This document shows, piece by piece, positions 20,897-25,706 of a DNA stretch of 25,706 nt. Under the pieces are notes generated by a model that was given only the letters and a program-made list of their open reading frames with translations, made no database searches and had not been told where the DNA came from. The stretch is from a virus: IMG/VR virus record IMGVR_UViG_3300042691_019489, positions 1 through 25,706 of that record. One strand, given 5' to 3'. Numbering within the stretch: position 1 is the first letter of the stretch; each line of letters begins with the position of its first letter. The position numbers and the translations under genes are program-made.

Positions 20897-21016
20897 TCAT
20901 AAAATACTAATATCTAAAACATTGTCTACTGATTCATCTATTGTATTGCTAATAGGACTAATAGACTTTGGCAAACCACCAATATCCCATCCTGAAGGAG
21001 TTTGCGATTCACACAT
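20897..21016 (-). CDS. Small protein of unknown function
   Basis: 39 aa, MCESQTPSGWDIGGLPKSIS then a Val/Asp-rich end. I recall MCESQTPSGWDxGG-like short proteins as common in phages, but no role is known. The ATG lies 6 nt after a TAGAAT -10, with no ribosome site. It ends where the secreted-protein promoter begins. Confidence 0.55.
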   Translation of the reverse strand: MCESQTPSGWDIGGLPKSISPISNTIDESVDNVLDISIL

Positions 21017-21020
21017 AGTA

Positions 21021-21170
21021 TTATTCTATTCTTGTATCTGGACTTTTTAAATAAAATACCAAAGTCATTTTTAATCCGCAAGGGCAATGAAGGTTATAAT
21101 CTAACTCTTTATGGATTTCCATGTTGATCTTGGTAGCGCAACCATCACATATAAATTCATAGGTATGCAT
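21021..21170 (-). CDS. Zinc-ribbon micro-protein (FmdB-like start)
   Basis: 49 aa. MHTYEFICDGC gives Cys8-x2-Cys11, and LHCPCGLKM gives Cys29-x-Cys31, similar to FmdB-type MPxYxxxCxxC proteins. An AGGGG-type site precedes it and its ATG overlaps the stop of the gene before (TGATG). The last codons cover the -10 of the next gene. Function unknown. Confidence 0.6.
   Translation of the reverse strand: MHTYEFICDGCATKINMEIHKELDYNLHCPCGLKMTLVFYLKSPDTRIE
21023..21028 (-). promoter_or_regulatory. Putative -10 of the 20897 gene
   Basis: On the - strand TAGAAT ends 6 nt before ATG 21016, within the last codons of the zinc protein. It lacks the TGn extension, so it is less certain. It fits the spacing of other leaderless promoters here. 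Confidence 0.45.
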
Positions 21171-21346
21171 CAGTTACCCCTTCCTAAAAAATCTATTAAT
21201 TGTTCTACAATTATAACATCACGACCATTAATTTCATGCCCATACTCTGATGCAAAGGCTTGTATTTCTTTAATGATTCCAGTTCTCATCTTGTTAGCAA
21301 GTACTGGATGCATAATTTCAATTCTGTAAAAATCATCATTGCTCAT
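21170..21346 (-). CDS. Small helical protein
   Basis: 58 aa: MSNDDFYRIEIMHPVLANKM, then a helix (TGIIKEIQAFASEYG) and a strand (GRDVIIVEQLIDFLG). No cysteine or membrane helix. Overlaps its neighbours by a few bases on both sides. It reads as one unit with the 21021 gene. Function unknown. Confidence 0.6.
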   Translation of the reverse strand: MSNDDFYRIEIMHPVLANKMRTGIIKEIQAFASEYGHEINGRDVIIVEQLIDFLGRGN

Positions 21347-21434
21347 TTTTTTCCCAGACTATCCTGCCATCTTTCCAGACAGGCCAATAGCCAAGATCAC
21401 GCCAATCCATGTTCATAATTTTAGGTTCTTTCAT
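21336..21434 (-). CDS. Tryptophan-rich micro-protein
   Basis: 32 aa with four Trp (MDWRDLGYWPVWKDGRIVWEKN). A short beta-hairpin-like W-x-V-W-K-D-G-R-I-V-W pattern is seen. Overlaps both neighbours (ATGA with the 21431 gene). No strong ribosome site; read-through coupling is likely. Assigned as a gene from position and composition only. Confidence 0.45.
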   Translation of the reverse strand: MKEPKIMNMDWRDLGYWPVWKDGRIVWEKNEQ

Positions 21435-21517
21435 TGTTCAACTTTATATGTCATTACAAAATAACAAGCAGTGTATCCTAAAATAAATGCTGGTATAAGA
21501 AATAGTATATTAATCAT
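21431..21517 (-). CDS. Single-pass membrane micro-protein
   Basis: 28 aa, almost entirely a hydrophobic helix (INILFLIPAFILGYTACYFVM) with a basic end. AGGAG sits 6 nt before ATG 21517. First gene of the four-gene transcript from the promoter at 21540. A helper of lysis or membrane sensing is possible without evidence. Confidence 0.55.
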   Translation of the reverse strand: MINILFLIPAFILGYTACYFVMTYKVEQ

Positions 21518-21539
21518 TTTTTCTCCTATCGGTATATTC

Positions 21540-21568
21540 AGTATATCAATTTTTCAAGGGTATGTCAA
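21540..21568 (-). promoter_or_regulatory. Strong sigma70 promoter of the 21517-21021 gene set
   Basis: On the - strand: perfect TTGACA (21563-21568), 17 nt ending in TGA, TATACT (21540-21545). The leader includes AGGAG before ATG 21517. It overlaps the start region of the divergent gene at 21583. Confidence 0.85.
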
Positions 21569-21570
21569 GA

Positions 21571-21576
21571 TATAAT
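21571..21576 (+). promoter_or_regulatory. -10 of the GIY-YIG-like gene, leaderless
   Basis: TATAAT ends 6 nt before ATG 21583. The -35 is poor, and no ribosome site exists, so the message starts at the AUG. The opposite-strand TTGACA is 3 nt away, so the two polymerases would compete. Confidence 0.6.
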
Positions 21577-21582
21577 AAACAC

Positions 21583-21903
21583 ATGGAAAGAACTCTGCTA
21601 TACCTAATATACTCTCCAGCCCTTAAAGCATTTAAGGTTGGTATAACAAACCTATCTAATCGTAGATACTCGCAGCATAGAGTCAAAGGTTGGATGCTAA
21701 TTAAATACTGGTATTTTCAAGATAGAGGTTTGGCAAAAAATGTAGAATCTGAGGTTTTAAAAGTTCTTCGTAATAAGTTTCCAAAGGCTTATCTTGTTAA
21801 AGAAGATATGCCACAACATGGATACACTGAGGCTTTTAGTTCTGAAGCAATCTCATCCCGTAAAGTTATTAATATAATTAATAAATTAATAAAAGATTAT
21901 TAG
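21583..21903 (+). CDS. GIY-YIG-superfamily (T5orf172/MUG113-like) nuclease
   Basis: 106 aa from ATG 21583; an earlier ATG at 21562 lies upstream of the -10 and is unlikely. LLYLIYSPALKAFKVGIT takes the place of the GIY...YIG strands (LYLI...KVGIT), NRRYSQHRVKGW supplies the catalytic Arg region, and VESEVLKVLRNKF the metal-binding Glu. Such nucleases make single-strand cuts. Small copies in phages are homing or host-DNA-degrading enzymes. It is a + strand gene amid - strand genes and ends 2 nt from the convergent DUF6065-like copy 2 stop. Confidence 0.75.
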   Translation: MERTLLYLIYSPALKAFKVGITNLSNRRYSQHRVKGWMLIKYWYFQDRGLAKNVESEVLKVLRNKFPKAYLVKEDMPQHGYTEAFSSEAISSRKVINIINKLIKDY

Positions 21904-21905
21904 TT

Positions 21906-22604
21906 TTAATCGTATTTTTTTCTTGTCCAAAATGTTTTTTTATACCAACCATAAATTAAAGAAGAGGTTTTTGTATTATGTTCATTAGATTTTTTTAATA
22001 GTCCACTTATTTTTTTATGTATCCAATTTTCTTGACGATAAGGAATTAACTGAATTATTGGAGTTCCTTGTGGAATTATTCCTTCAAAGCCTTCTTTAAT
22101 AAAGAATGGAATTTGTCCTCTTGGATTCATGACAAGGCCTCCATCAACAATACCACTTAAAGTTATAAATGGTAGATCGTGCCTGTTAAGTGGATGTGTA
22201 AAAAGTATGCTATATCCAACTGGTACAGTATTTGAAACACCAGGTTGCCAAACAAATTCTATTGGATAATAACCAGTTGGAACTAAATCTAAACTGGATA
22301 ACTCTTGTCTTGCAATTGGTGGAAATTCAGTTTTATTCCAGGTAATAAAAGGAACACCATTATTATTTTTAACATAAAGGTCATTTGGTAAAACTATCAT
22401 ATATCCAGCAGTTAAAGAATCCATAAAGGGCATACAGTGTTTAACAGTAATATTAAACCCTTTTCCAACCTCAAACATTTCGTTATTTTTCCATTTTGGA
22501 ATTTTTTTATACCAATCTGGAATATGATTTTTTGCTGGAGTAATTATGTTTGGATATGTTTCTATTGCAGACTCATATTCTAATATTGTTTTCTTTCTAA
22601 ACAT
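21906..22604 (-). CDS. DUF6065-like protein, copy 2
   Basis: 232 aa. ITPAKNHIPDWYKKIP, VKHCMPFMDSLTAGYMIVLP, VPVGYSILFTHPLNRHDLPF, ITLSGIVDGG and EGIIPQGTPIIQLIPYRQENW reproduce the family landmarks. This copy differs by GG in place of the D-T-D after GIVD and by Arg-Gln in place of Lys-Arg. Its ATG overlaps the stop of copy 3, so the two are one transcript from 23305. Ends KKTFWTRKKYD, like copy 1. Confidence 0.7.
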   Translation of the reverse strand: MFRKKTILEYESAIETYPNIITPAKNHIPDWYKKIPKWKNNEMFEVGKGFNITVKHCMPFMDSLTAGYMIVLPNDLYVKNNNGVPFITWNKTEFPPIARQELSSLDLVPTGYYPIEFVWQPGVSNTVPVGYSILFTHPLNRHDLPFITLSGIVDGGLVMNPRGQIPFFIKEGFEGIIPQGTPIIQLIPYRQENWIHKKISGLLKKSNEHNTKTSSLIYGWYKKTFWTRKKYD

Positions 22605-23298
22605 ATGTTTTTTTATCTTTCATTAATGAAAAATAAGCACGATTTATTTTTGAATATAATTTTTCATTATCAAAAAAATGCTGATTTGGTTTTTTTACAC
22701 TAAAGTTTGATTCCCAATGATCTCTTTTGAATGGAATAATTTGAAACATTGGTGTATCTTTTTCTATCATACCTTCAAAATTATTTTTTATTACAAAAGG
22801 AACATTTATTGCTGCATCATAAATGTCTGTATCAACAATGCCAGGAATTGTATAAAATGGTAGATCTGGATAAGCCGTCGGATGCATAAAAATACATGAC
22901 CATCCTGGTGGAGTTTTGATTGTCCATCCATGCAAGTTTTTAAAAAATGGCTTAGAGTATCCATCCATAATCTTAAAATCAGCACCTTGAAAATCTGACC
23001 ATGTGTCTACGACTGGAGTATTTGTAGCCCATTGAACCCAAGGTCTTTCATTTTTCTGTGTTACATATAAGTCAGCCCACAATGGAACATAGTACCCAGC
23101 ACCAAGCATGTCTAATGTTGGAACACATCTTTTTACAGTAACAGTTGGATATGGATCTAAACTAAATTTATTTTCACTATTTGAGTAGGCTGGAGTTTCT
23201 TTCCACCATTTAGGCAAACCTTTTATTGCTGGATATGGCCTTGGCCTTACATTCCACACATGCTCATCTTGTGCTACAAAATCTATAATTTTCCCCAT
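22597..23298 (-). CDS. DUF6065-like protein, copy 3
   Basis: 233 aa. RPYPAIKGLPKWWKETP, VKRCVPTLDMLGAGYYVPLWADLYV, IKTPPGWSCIFMHPTAYPDL, IPGIVDTDIYDAAINVPFVI and EGMIEKDTPMFQIIPFKRDHW. It is closest to copy 4 in the LPKWF/W and the VPLWADxxV stretch. The last region is variable. The mRNA is probably leaderless. It heads an operon with copy 2. Confidence 0.7.
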   Translation of the reverse strand: MGKIIDFVAQDEHVWNVRPRPYPAIKGLPKWWKETPAYSNSENKFSLDPYPTVTVKRCVPTLDMLGAGYYVPLWADLYVTQKNERPWVQWATNTPVVDTWSDFQGADFKIMDGYSKPFFKNLHGWTIKTPPGWSCIFMHPTAYPDLPFYTIPGIVDTDIYDAAINVPFVIKNNFEGMIEKDTPMFQIIPFKRDHWESNFSVKKPNQHFFDNEKLYSKINRAYFSLMKDKKTYV

Positions 23299-23304
23299 AT
23301 ATTA

Positions 23305-23313
23305 AGTATAGCA
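23305..23313 (-). promoter_or_regulatory. Extended -10 promoter, leaderless, of DUF6065-like copies 3 and 2
   Basis: On the - strand TGCTATACT with -10 at 23305-23310; ATG 23298 is 6 nt downstream. The -35 is weak at 17 nt. Confidence 0.65.
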
Positions 23314-23330
23314 CCGACCCTTCTTTTCTG

Positions 23331-23441
23331 CTAAAACATTTCTTCCGAACATATAAGACAAAATCTTTTGTCATCTTTGCCAAGAGTAAAATGAAATCCC
23401 ATACGACATTTAATATGTCTTTTCCATATCCACCAAATCAT
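23331..23441 (-). CDS. Cysteine-containing micro-protein
   Basis: 36 aa: MIWWIWKRHIKCRMGFHF, then RFCLICSEEMF with a CxxC near the end; with Cys12 and His17 this could be a small zinc site. Its ATGA overlaps the stop of the glycosylase-like gene, so it is coupled to it. Function unknown. Confidence 0.5.
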   Translation of the reverse strand: MIWWIWKRHIKCRMGFHFTLGKDDKRFCLICSEEMF

Positions 23442-23899
23442 AACGTATGTGTTGGCCAATAATATAAACACTTGTCGCAGCAAGGGTTGGCGGTATTGAG
23501 TTTAAACTCTGCATAATGCATAGAGTCCTTACGATATAGATTAGCCCTATGGCTAAGAGTAACACGATCAAGATGCTCTGGCTGAGACCATATTGGTTTG
23601 ACATTACCCCAACGCCTTGCAAACTTAGCCTTTAGTTCTTTAAGGTTTGATATATTTTTATCTGTTTTAATTCCACGGTAGTTAGCCTCAATAGCCATAT
23701 AATTAATATACTCATCAAGGTAATGCTCAGAGTTCTTCCACATCAATACGGCTGGATGATTTCTCCAAGCACCTGATTCTGAAGCACCAGACAATATCTT
23801 TAAGATTTGATAGCCTTCAAGAATCTGTTTGTTGAGGCGTTTATTATCTAGCGTTTCGGCGACCTGCTCGTAATCTGAAAAGGGTAGAAAGGTTTGCAT
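23438..23899 (-). CDS. Pyrimidine-dimer-glycosylase-like protein
   Basis: 153 aa. MQTFLPFSDYEQVAETLDNKRLNKQ and ILEGYQILKILSG, WRNHPAVLMWKNSEHYLDEY, then LSHRANLYRKDSMHYAEF agree with the MQTFLPYxDF...LDxxRLxKQ...WRNHPAVxMW family commonly annotated as pyrimidine-dimer DNA glycosylase in actinophages. Direct similarity to T4 DenV is not visible, so the activity is tentative. UV repair would suit sunlit freshwater. A CCDKC near the C-terminus could bind zinc. Its promoter is TTGACT-N17-GACAAT and the mRNA leaderless. Confidence 0.75.
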   Translation of the reverse strand: MQTFLPFSDYEQVAETLDNKRLNKQILEGYQILKILSGASESGAWRNHPAVLMWKNSEHYLDEYINYMAIEANYRGIKTDKNISNLKELKAKFARRWGNVKPIWSQPEHLDRVTLSHRANLYRKDSMHYAEFKLNTANPCCDKCLYYWPTHTL

Positions 23900-23905
23900 G
23901 TATTA

Positions 23906-23934
23906 ATTGTCCCAAATTTTGTGGCAAAAGTCAA
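23906..23934 (-). promoter_or_regulatory. Leaderless promoter of the glycosylase-like gene
   Basis: On the - strand TTGACT (23929-23934), 17 nt ending in TGG, GACAAT (23906-23911), 6 nt, then ATG 23899. Confidence 0.7.
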
Positions 23935-23967
23935 GAGCCTTTTATACACATGCTCAGGTGTAACCAG

Positions 23968-24099
23968 TTATTTTATGTCGCTGTCTCCCCCGACAAGAGA
24001 GTTACGACCACTTCCACAAGATAGGGAACAATCGTCCATGCCTCTATGCCCTTTATATTTAGAGTCCGATGGCGGGACTAGGTAGTTTAATTTATTAAT
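23968..24099 (-). other. 43-codon open frame without a standard start, or structured leader RNA
   Basis: Below a promoter at 24130 the transcript carries AAGGAG (complement of 24106-24111) followed 6 nt later by an open frame that begins with ATT at 24099 and ends TAA at 23968. The peptide is Gly/Ser/Asp/Cys-rich, with LVPPSDSKYKGHRG and MDDCSLSCGSGRNS. AUU starts are rare (infC) but the ribosome site is well placed. The segment is GC-richer than its surroundings and contains hairpins such as AGTCC-7 nt-GGACT and TGTCG-10 nt-CGACA, so a non-coding RNA is equally possible. About 290 bases here, 23935-24226, lack any conventional gene. Confidence 0.35.
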
Positions 24100-24129
24100 G
24101 TTCGTCTCCTTGCCTAGGGCGACAAATTA

Positions 24130-24158
24130 ATTATATCAAAATTCGGCGATAAAGGCAA
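24130..24158 (-). promoter_or_regulatory. Promoter reading into the 24099-23968 segment
   Basis: On the - strand TTGCCT (24153-24158), 17 nt ending in TGA, TATAAT (24130-24135). Its spacer shares CCGAATTTT with the promoter at 24638, which suggests a duplicated or co-regulated element. Confidence 0.6.
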
Positions 24159-24226
24159 AGCGCAAAATATAGTTTTTAAGTTCGGCGACGGTAGAGATAT
24201 AAAACCTACCTATGCCCTAAAGGGCA

Positions 24227-24334
24227 CTATCGGTGAGTAGTCTTCATATGCCTAGATAAAGAGTCGTGAGCAAAGATACCCCATCTAAGTTCCCACTCTT
24301 TATTGCAAGTAGGACAGATTATTATCCTCATCAT
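24227..24334 (-). CDS. C2H2 zinc-finger micro-protein
   Basis: 35 aa from ATG 24334, with a second ATG at 24331. IICPTCNKEWELRWGIFAHD then SLSRHMKTTHR: Cys7-x2-Cys10, x12, His23-x5-His29, and a further His34, the spacing of a classical C2H2 finger with aromatic and leucine core positions. Its ATGA overlaps the stop of the previous small gene. A DNA- or RNA-binding regulator is likely. C2H2 fingers are unusual in bacteria but occur in some phages. Confidence 0.6.
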   Translation of the reverse strand: MMRIIICPTCNKEWELRWGIFAHDSLSRHMKTTHR

Positions 24335-24447
24335 TTTTTATTAATACACCATAATCTATCTGGAAGCCATTGATGGGTTTCATAGAAATCTTCTTCGTCT
24401 TCTGACATATTACATTGAATACAACTAGTATCCATTGAGGCACTCAT
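24331..24447 (-). CDS. Small CxxC protein
   Basis: 38 aa from ATG 24447 (a second ATG at 24435 gives 34 aa). TSCIQCNMSEDEEDFYETH, then RLWCINKK: Cys9-x2-Cys12, a His and Cys34 could hold zinc. An in-frame ATG at 24522 is inside the upstream gene and improbable. It overlaps the previous gene by 23 nt and the C2H2 gene by ATGA. Function unknown. Confidence 0.5.
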   Translation of the reverse strand: MSASMDTSCIQCNMSEDEEDFYETHQWLPDRLWCINKK

Positions 24448-24631
24448 TTCTAGTGTGGTAAAGTCTGGTTTGTATAATGGTTTTTTTGGTTGGGGCACAG
24501 ATAAGATACCCACAACACCCACAGTTCATAGACCACTCTCCAGCAAACCAATCATATATAAAGCCTTTAGACTTGCGTTCTTTCCTAGCGACAAACCTAG
24601 TAAATGGATCTGGGATTTCCATATTGATCAT
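24425..24631 (-). CDS. Cysteine-rich small protein
   Basis: 68 aa. MEIPDPFTRFVARKERKSKG leads to MNCGCCGYLICAP with Cys37, Cys39, Cys40 and Cys45 and later His59 and Cys64 in YHTRNECLNGY: a probable zinc fold with four or more ligands. It has a leaderless promoter of the common form and begins a three-gene unit of zinc micro-proteins. Function unknown. Confidence 0.6.
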   Translation of the reverse strand: MINMEIPDPFTRFVARKERKSKGFIYDWFAGEWSMNCGCCGYLICAPTKKTIIQTRLYHTRNECLNGY

Positions 24632-24753
24632 ATATCTATTATCTCAGAAAATTCGGGGGAAGTCAAAAAGTACCCAATTACCCCTATAAGACATAACCCT
24701 ATATACCAAACCTTGTTTTTGAGATAGCCAGATATGCCAGATAGTCCAGACAC
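24628..24753 (-). CDS. Possible membrane peptide with SG repeats, GTG start
   Basis: 41 aa: VSGLSGISGYLKNKVWY, a hydrophobic helix (IGLCLIGVIGYFL), then SPEFSEIIDI. The stop overlaps ATG 24631 as ATGA, typical of genes here. No ribosome site precedes the GTG, and the frame is open for a further 100 bases upstream without a start codon. It may be a decayed gene or chance. Confidence 0.3.
   Translation of the reverse strand: MSGLSGISGYLKNKVWYIGLCLIGVIGYFLTSPEFSEIIDI
24638..24666 (-). promoter_or_regulatory. Leaderless promoter of the zinc micro-protein unit
   Basis: On the - strand TTGACT (24661-24666), 17 nt ending in TGA, GATAAT (24638-24643), 6 nt, ATG 24631. Confidence 0.75.
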
Positions 24754-24848
24754 AGAATGTGCTTGATATAAAGGTTTGAACCCATAGGCTCTATGCTGGT
24801 TTGATAAACCAGATATGCCTGATATTGGATCCAGGATGATGGTTTGAT
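24728..24848. repeat. Short direct and inverted repeats
   Basis: CCAGATATGCC occurs at 24728-24738 and 24809-24819. GGTTTGA occurs at 24773, 24798 and 24841. CTGGTTT-GAT-AAACCAG at 24796-24812 is a perfect 7-bp hairpin. They lie between DUF6065-like copy 4 and the zinc micro-proteins. Possible operator, terminator remnant or replication-related element. Confidence 0.5.
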
Positions 24849-24857
24849 ACCCTGCGA

Positions 24858-25586
24858 TTATTTAAATTTCTTTTTAGAATGATGGTTTTTTAAGTAATGT
24901 CCTACCATTGTGCCATTAAAGTTTTTTTCTTCAATAACATCATAGTATTCACCATCTTCGTAGTAATCAAAAGTAGAGTACCAATCATCTCGTTTAAAAG
25001 GAATGATTTGTGCCATTGGAGTACCTTTTTCAACTATACCTTGAAAACCAGTTTTAATCCACATTGGAAAGATTAACTCAAGAGTTGACCTATCAGTATC
25101 TACAATTGCTGGAACAGCCTTAAATGGTAAGTCGTTATGGCCAAGTGGGGATACTATCAAACATGAATACCCCTTGGGTGTTTGTGGTATCCAGCAATTT
25201 AAGTACTTGTAAACTTGGTTGTCATATCCTGTTGGTGGAATAATATTTTGTGTAGATTCTCCATGTTTGGCAAATATATCATGCCTTGTTTTCCAAAATA
25301 GATCACCCCCAGATTCAGTCTGTTCAACCATTACATCTGCCCATAGGGGAACAATATATCCTGAACTCATTCCATCAAGCAATGGAACACATTTTTTAAG
25401 TGTTGCATTTGCTCCTCTATCTCTAAAATGAAGTTTTCCATCATTTGGGAAATTTGGATTGCTTTTGTCTGAATATGGTTCCATATCTAAAAACCATTTT
25501 GGTAATTGTTTAACTGCTGGATATGGCTTAGACTGAATGTTAAATTCTGTTTTACTTCTAGCCCTAAAATTTATATTTTTTGACAT
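24858..25586 (-). CDS. DUF6065-like protein, copy 4
   Basis: 242 aa, the longest copy, with an extra loop (about residues 45-60, GKLHFRDRGAN). KPYPAVKQLPKWFLDMEPY, LKKCVPLLDGMSSGYIVPLWADVMV, TPKGYSCLIVSPLGHNDLPF, PAIVDTDRSTLELIFPM and QGIVEKGTPMAQIIPFKRDDW show the common family. It has a promoter with TTGATC-N17-TATACT and a ribosome site (GGTGGG), unlike the leaderless copies. Its role is unknown, see the paralog finding. Confidence 0.7.
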   Translation of the reverse strand: MSKNINFRARSKTEFNIQSKPYPAVKQLPKWFLDMEPYSDKSNPNFPNDGKLHFRDRGANATLKKCVPLLDGMSSGYIVPLWADVMVEQTESGGDLFWKTRHDIFAKHGESTQNIIPPTGYDNQVYKYLNCWIPQTPKGYSCLIVSPLGHNDLPFKAVPAIVDTDRSTLELIFPMWIKTGFQGIVEKGTPMAQIIPFKRDDWYSTFDYYEDGEYYDVIEEKNFNGTMVGHYLKNHHSKKKFK

Positions 25587-25606
25587 TTACCCACCTAACT
25601 TATATA

Positions 25607-25635
25607 AGTATATCATCTATAAAAGCCCTGATCAA
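25607..25635 (-). promoter_or_regulatory. Promoter of DUF6065-like copy 4
   Basis: On the - strand TTGATC (25630-25635), 17 nt ending in TGA, TATACT (25607-25612). A 20-nt leader-like stretch with AGGTGGG leads to ATG 25586. Confidence 0.75.
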
Positions 25636-25641
25636 TGCAAA

Positions 25642-25706
25642 TTAAATCTTACTGATATTTTTTAGATATGGTTTTGGTGGAGGAAAGTGGAGTGAAGTGG
25701 GTGATT
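25642..25706 (-). CDS. C-terminal fragment of a further - strand gene (partial, uncertain)
   Basis: An open frame enters from the right edge and ends TAA at 25642: about 20 codons reading SLHFPPPKPYLKNISKI at its end. Proline-rich tail; the strand composition (purine-rich on +) is unlike the rest. Too short to identify, and other frames are also open here for a few codons. Confidence 0.3.
   Translation of the reverse strand, partial: SPTSLHFPPPKPYLKNISKI

Noticed and set aside
23410-23622. 70-codon frame on the - strand
   Set aside because: It lies inside the glycosylase-like gene in another frame and mixes hydrophobic and polar stretches without a family match.
23894-24085. 63-codon + strand frame
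   Set aside because: It runs antisense to a promoter and to the segment with the AAGGAG site, with no ribosome site and odd composition.
24455-24727. 90-codon + strand frame
   Set aside because: It is antisense to a well-supported - strand unit with its own promoter and zinc motifs.
24773-24790. tRNA T-arm-like GGTTTGAACCC
   Set aside because: No acceptor, D- or anticodon arm can be built around it on either strand.
1-25706. CRISPR array, integrase, transposase or attachment site
   Set aside because: No regularly spaced repeats of suitable length, no recombinase-like protein and no duplicated tRNA 3' end were seen.

Overview
This is an AT-rich, densely packed window that reads as part of a tailed-phage genome. 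Evidence for a phage: a membrane protein next to a CHAP endolysin, five tRNA genes, HNH and GIY-YIG-type nucleases, and dozens of tiny genes joined by ATGA or TAATG overlaps. No capsid, portal, terminase or polymerase gene lies in the window, so phage identity is inferred. An actinobacterial host is suggested by a WhiB-type iron-sulfur regulator, a DUF7455-like zinc protein and many leaderless promoters. With the low GC this fits a freshwater actinobacterium, but no host sequence is present to prove it.

Layout. 1-2470 (+): end of a late gene, holin-like protein, endolysin, a proteasome-beta-like Ntn hydrolase, a small acidic protein and a secreted protein. 2480-2707 (+): tRNA-Gly(GCC), tRNA-Glu(UUC), tRNA(CAU). 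2720-6223 (+): Hsp20, a putative structured RNA, HNH nuclease, FmdB-like and DUF7455-like zinc proteins, SNase-type nuclease, thioredoxin, sulfotransferase and two unknowns. 6256-9828 (+): phage-type proteins, two sharing a C-terminal tail, then WhiB and an APS-kinase-like/nucleotidyltransferase fusion. 9806-12865 (+): DUF2061 protein, flavin-dependent halogenase, a zinc micro-protein, and small membrane proteins including XapX-like and holin-like ones. 12935-18760: a surface-glycan locus with a Stealth-like phosphotransferase on + and five convergent genes on - (GT4, GT-A, CgeB/exostosin-like, FkbM methyltransferase, GT-A with an L31-like zinc tail, CgeB-like GT). 18760-19396 (-): small genes plus tRNA-Arg(UCU) and tRNA-Asn(GUU). 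19430-25586 (mostly -): an accessory arm with four paralogous DUF6065-like proteins, a secreted protein, many zinc micro-proteins, a GIY-YIG-family nuclease on +, a pyrimidine-dimer-glycosylase-like protein and a C2H2 finger.

Two properties run through the window. Promoters follow a common form, TTGACN-N17-TGn-TATAMT, and in many accessory genes the start codon lies exactly 6 nt after the -10, so the mRNA should be leaderless. Also, more than a dozen short proteins carry CxxC zinc-binding motifs. The least explained segments are the 3201-3300 RNA candidate, the four-copy DUF6065-like family with a dUTPase-like C-terminal half, and the 23935-24226 and 24634-24860 segments, which have promoters, hairpins and repeats but no conventional gene.
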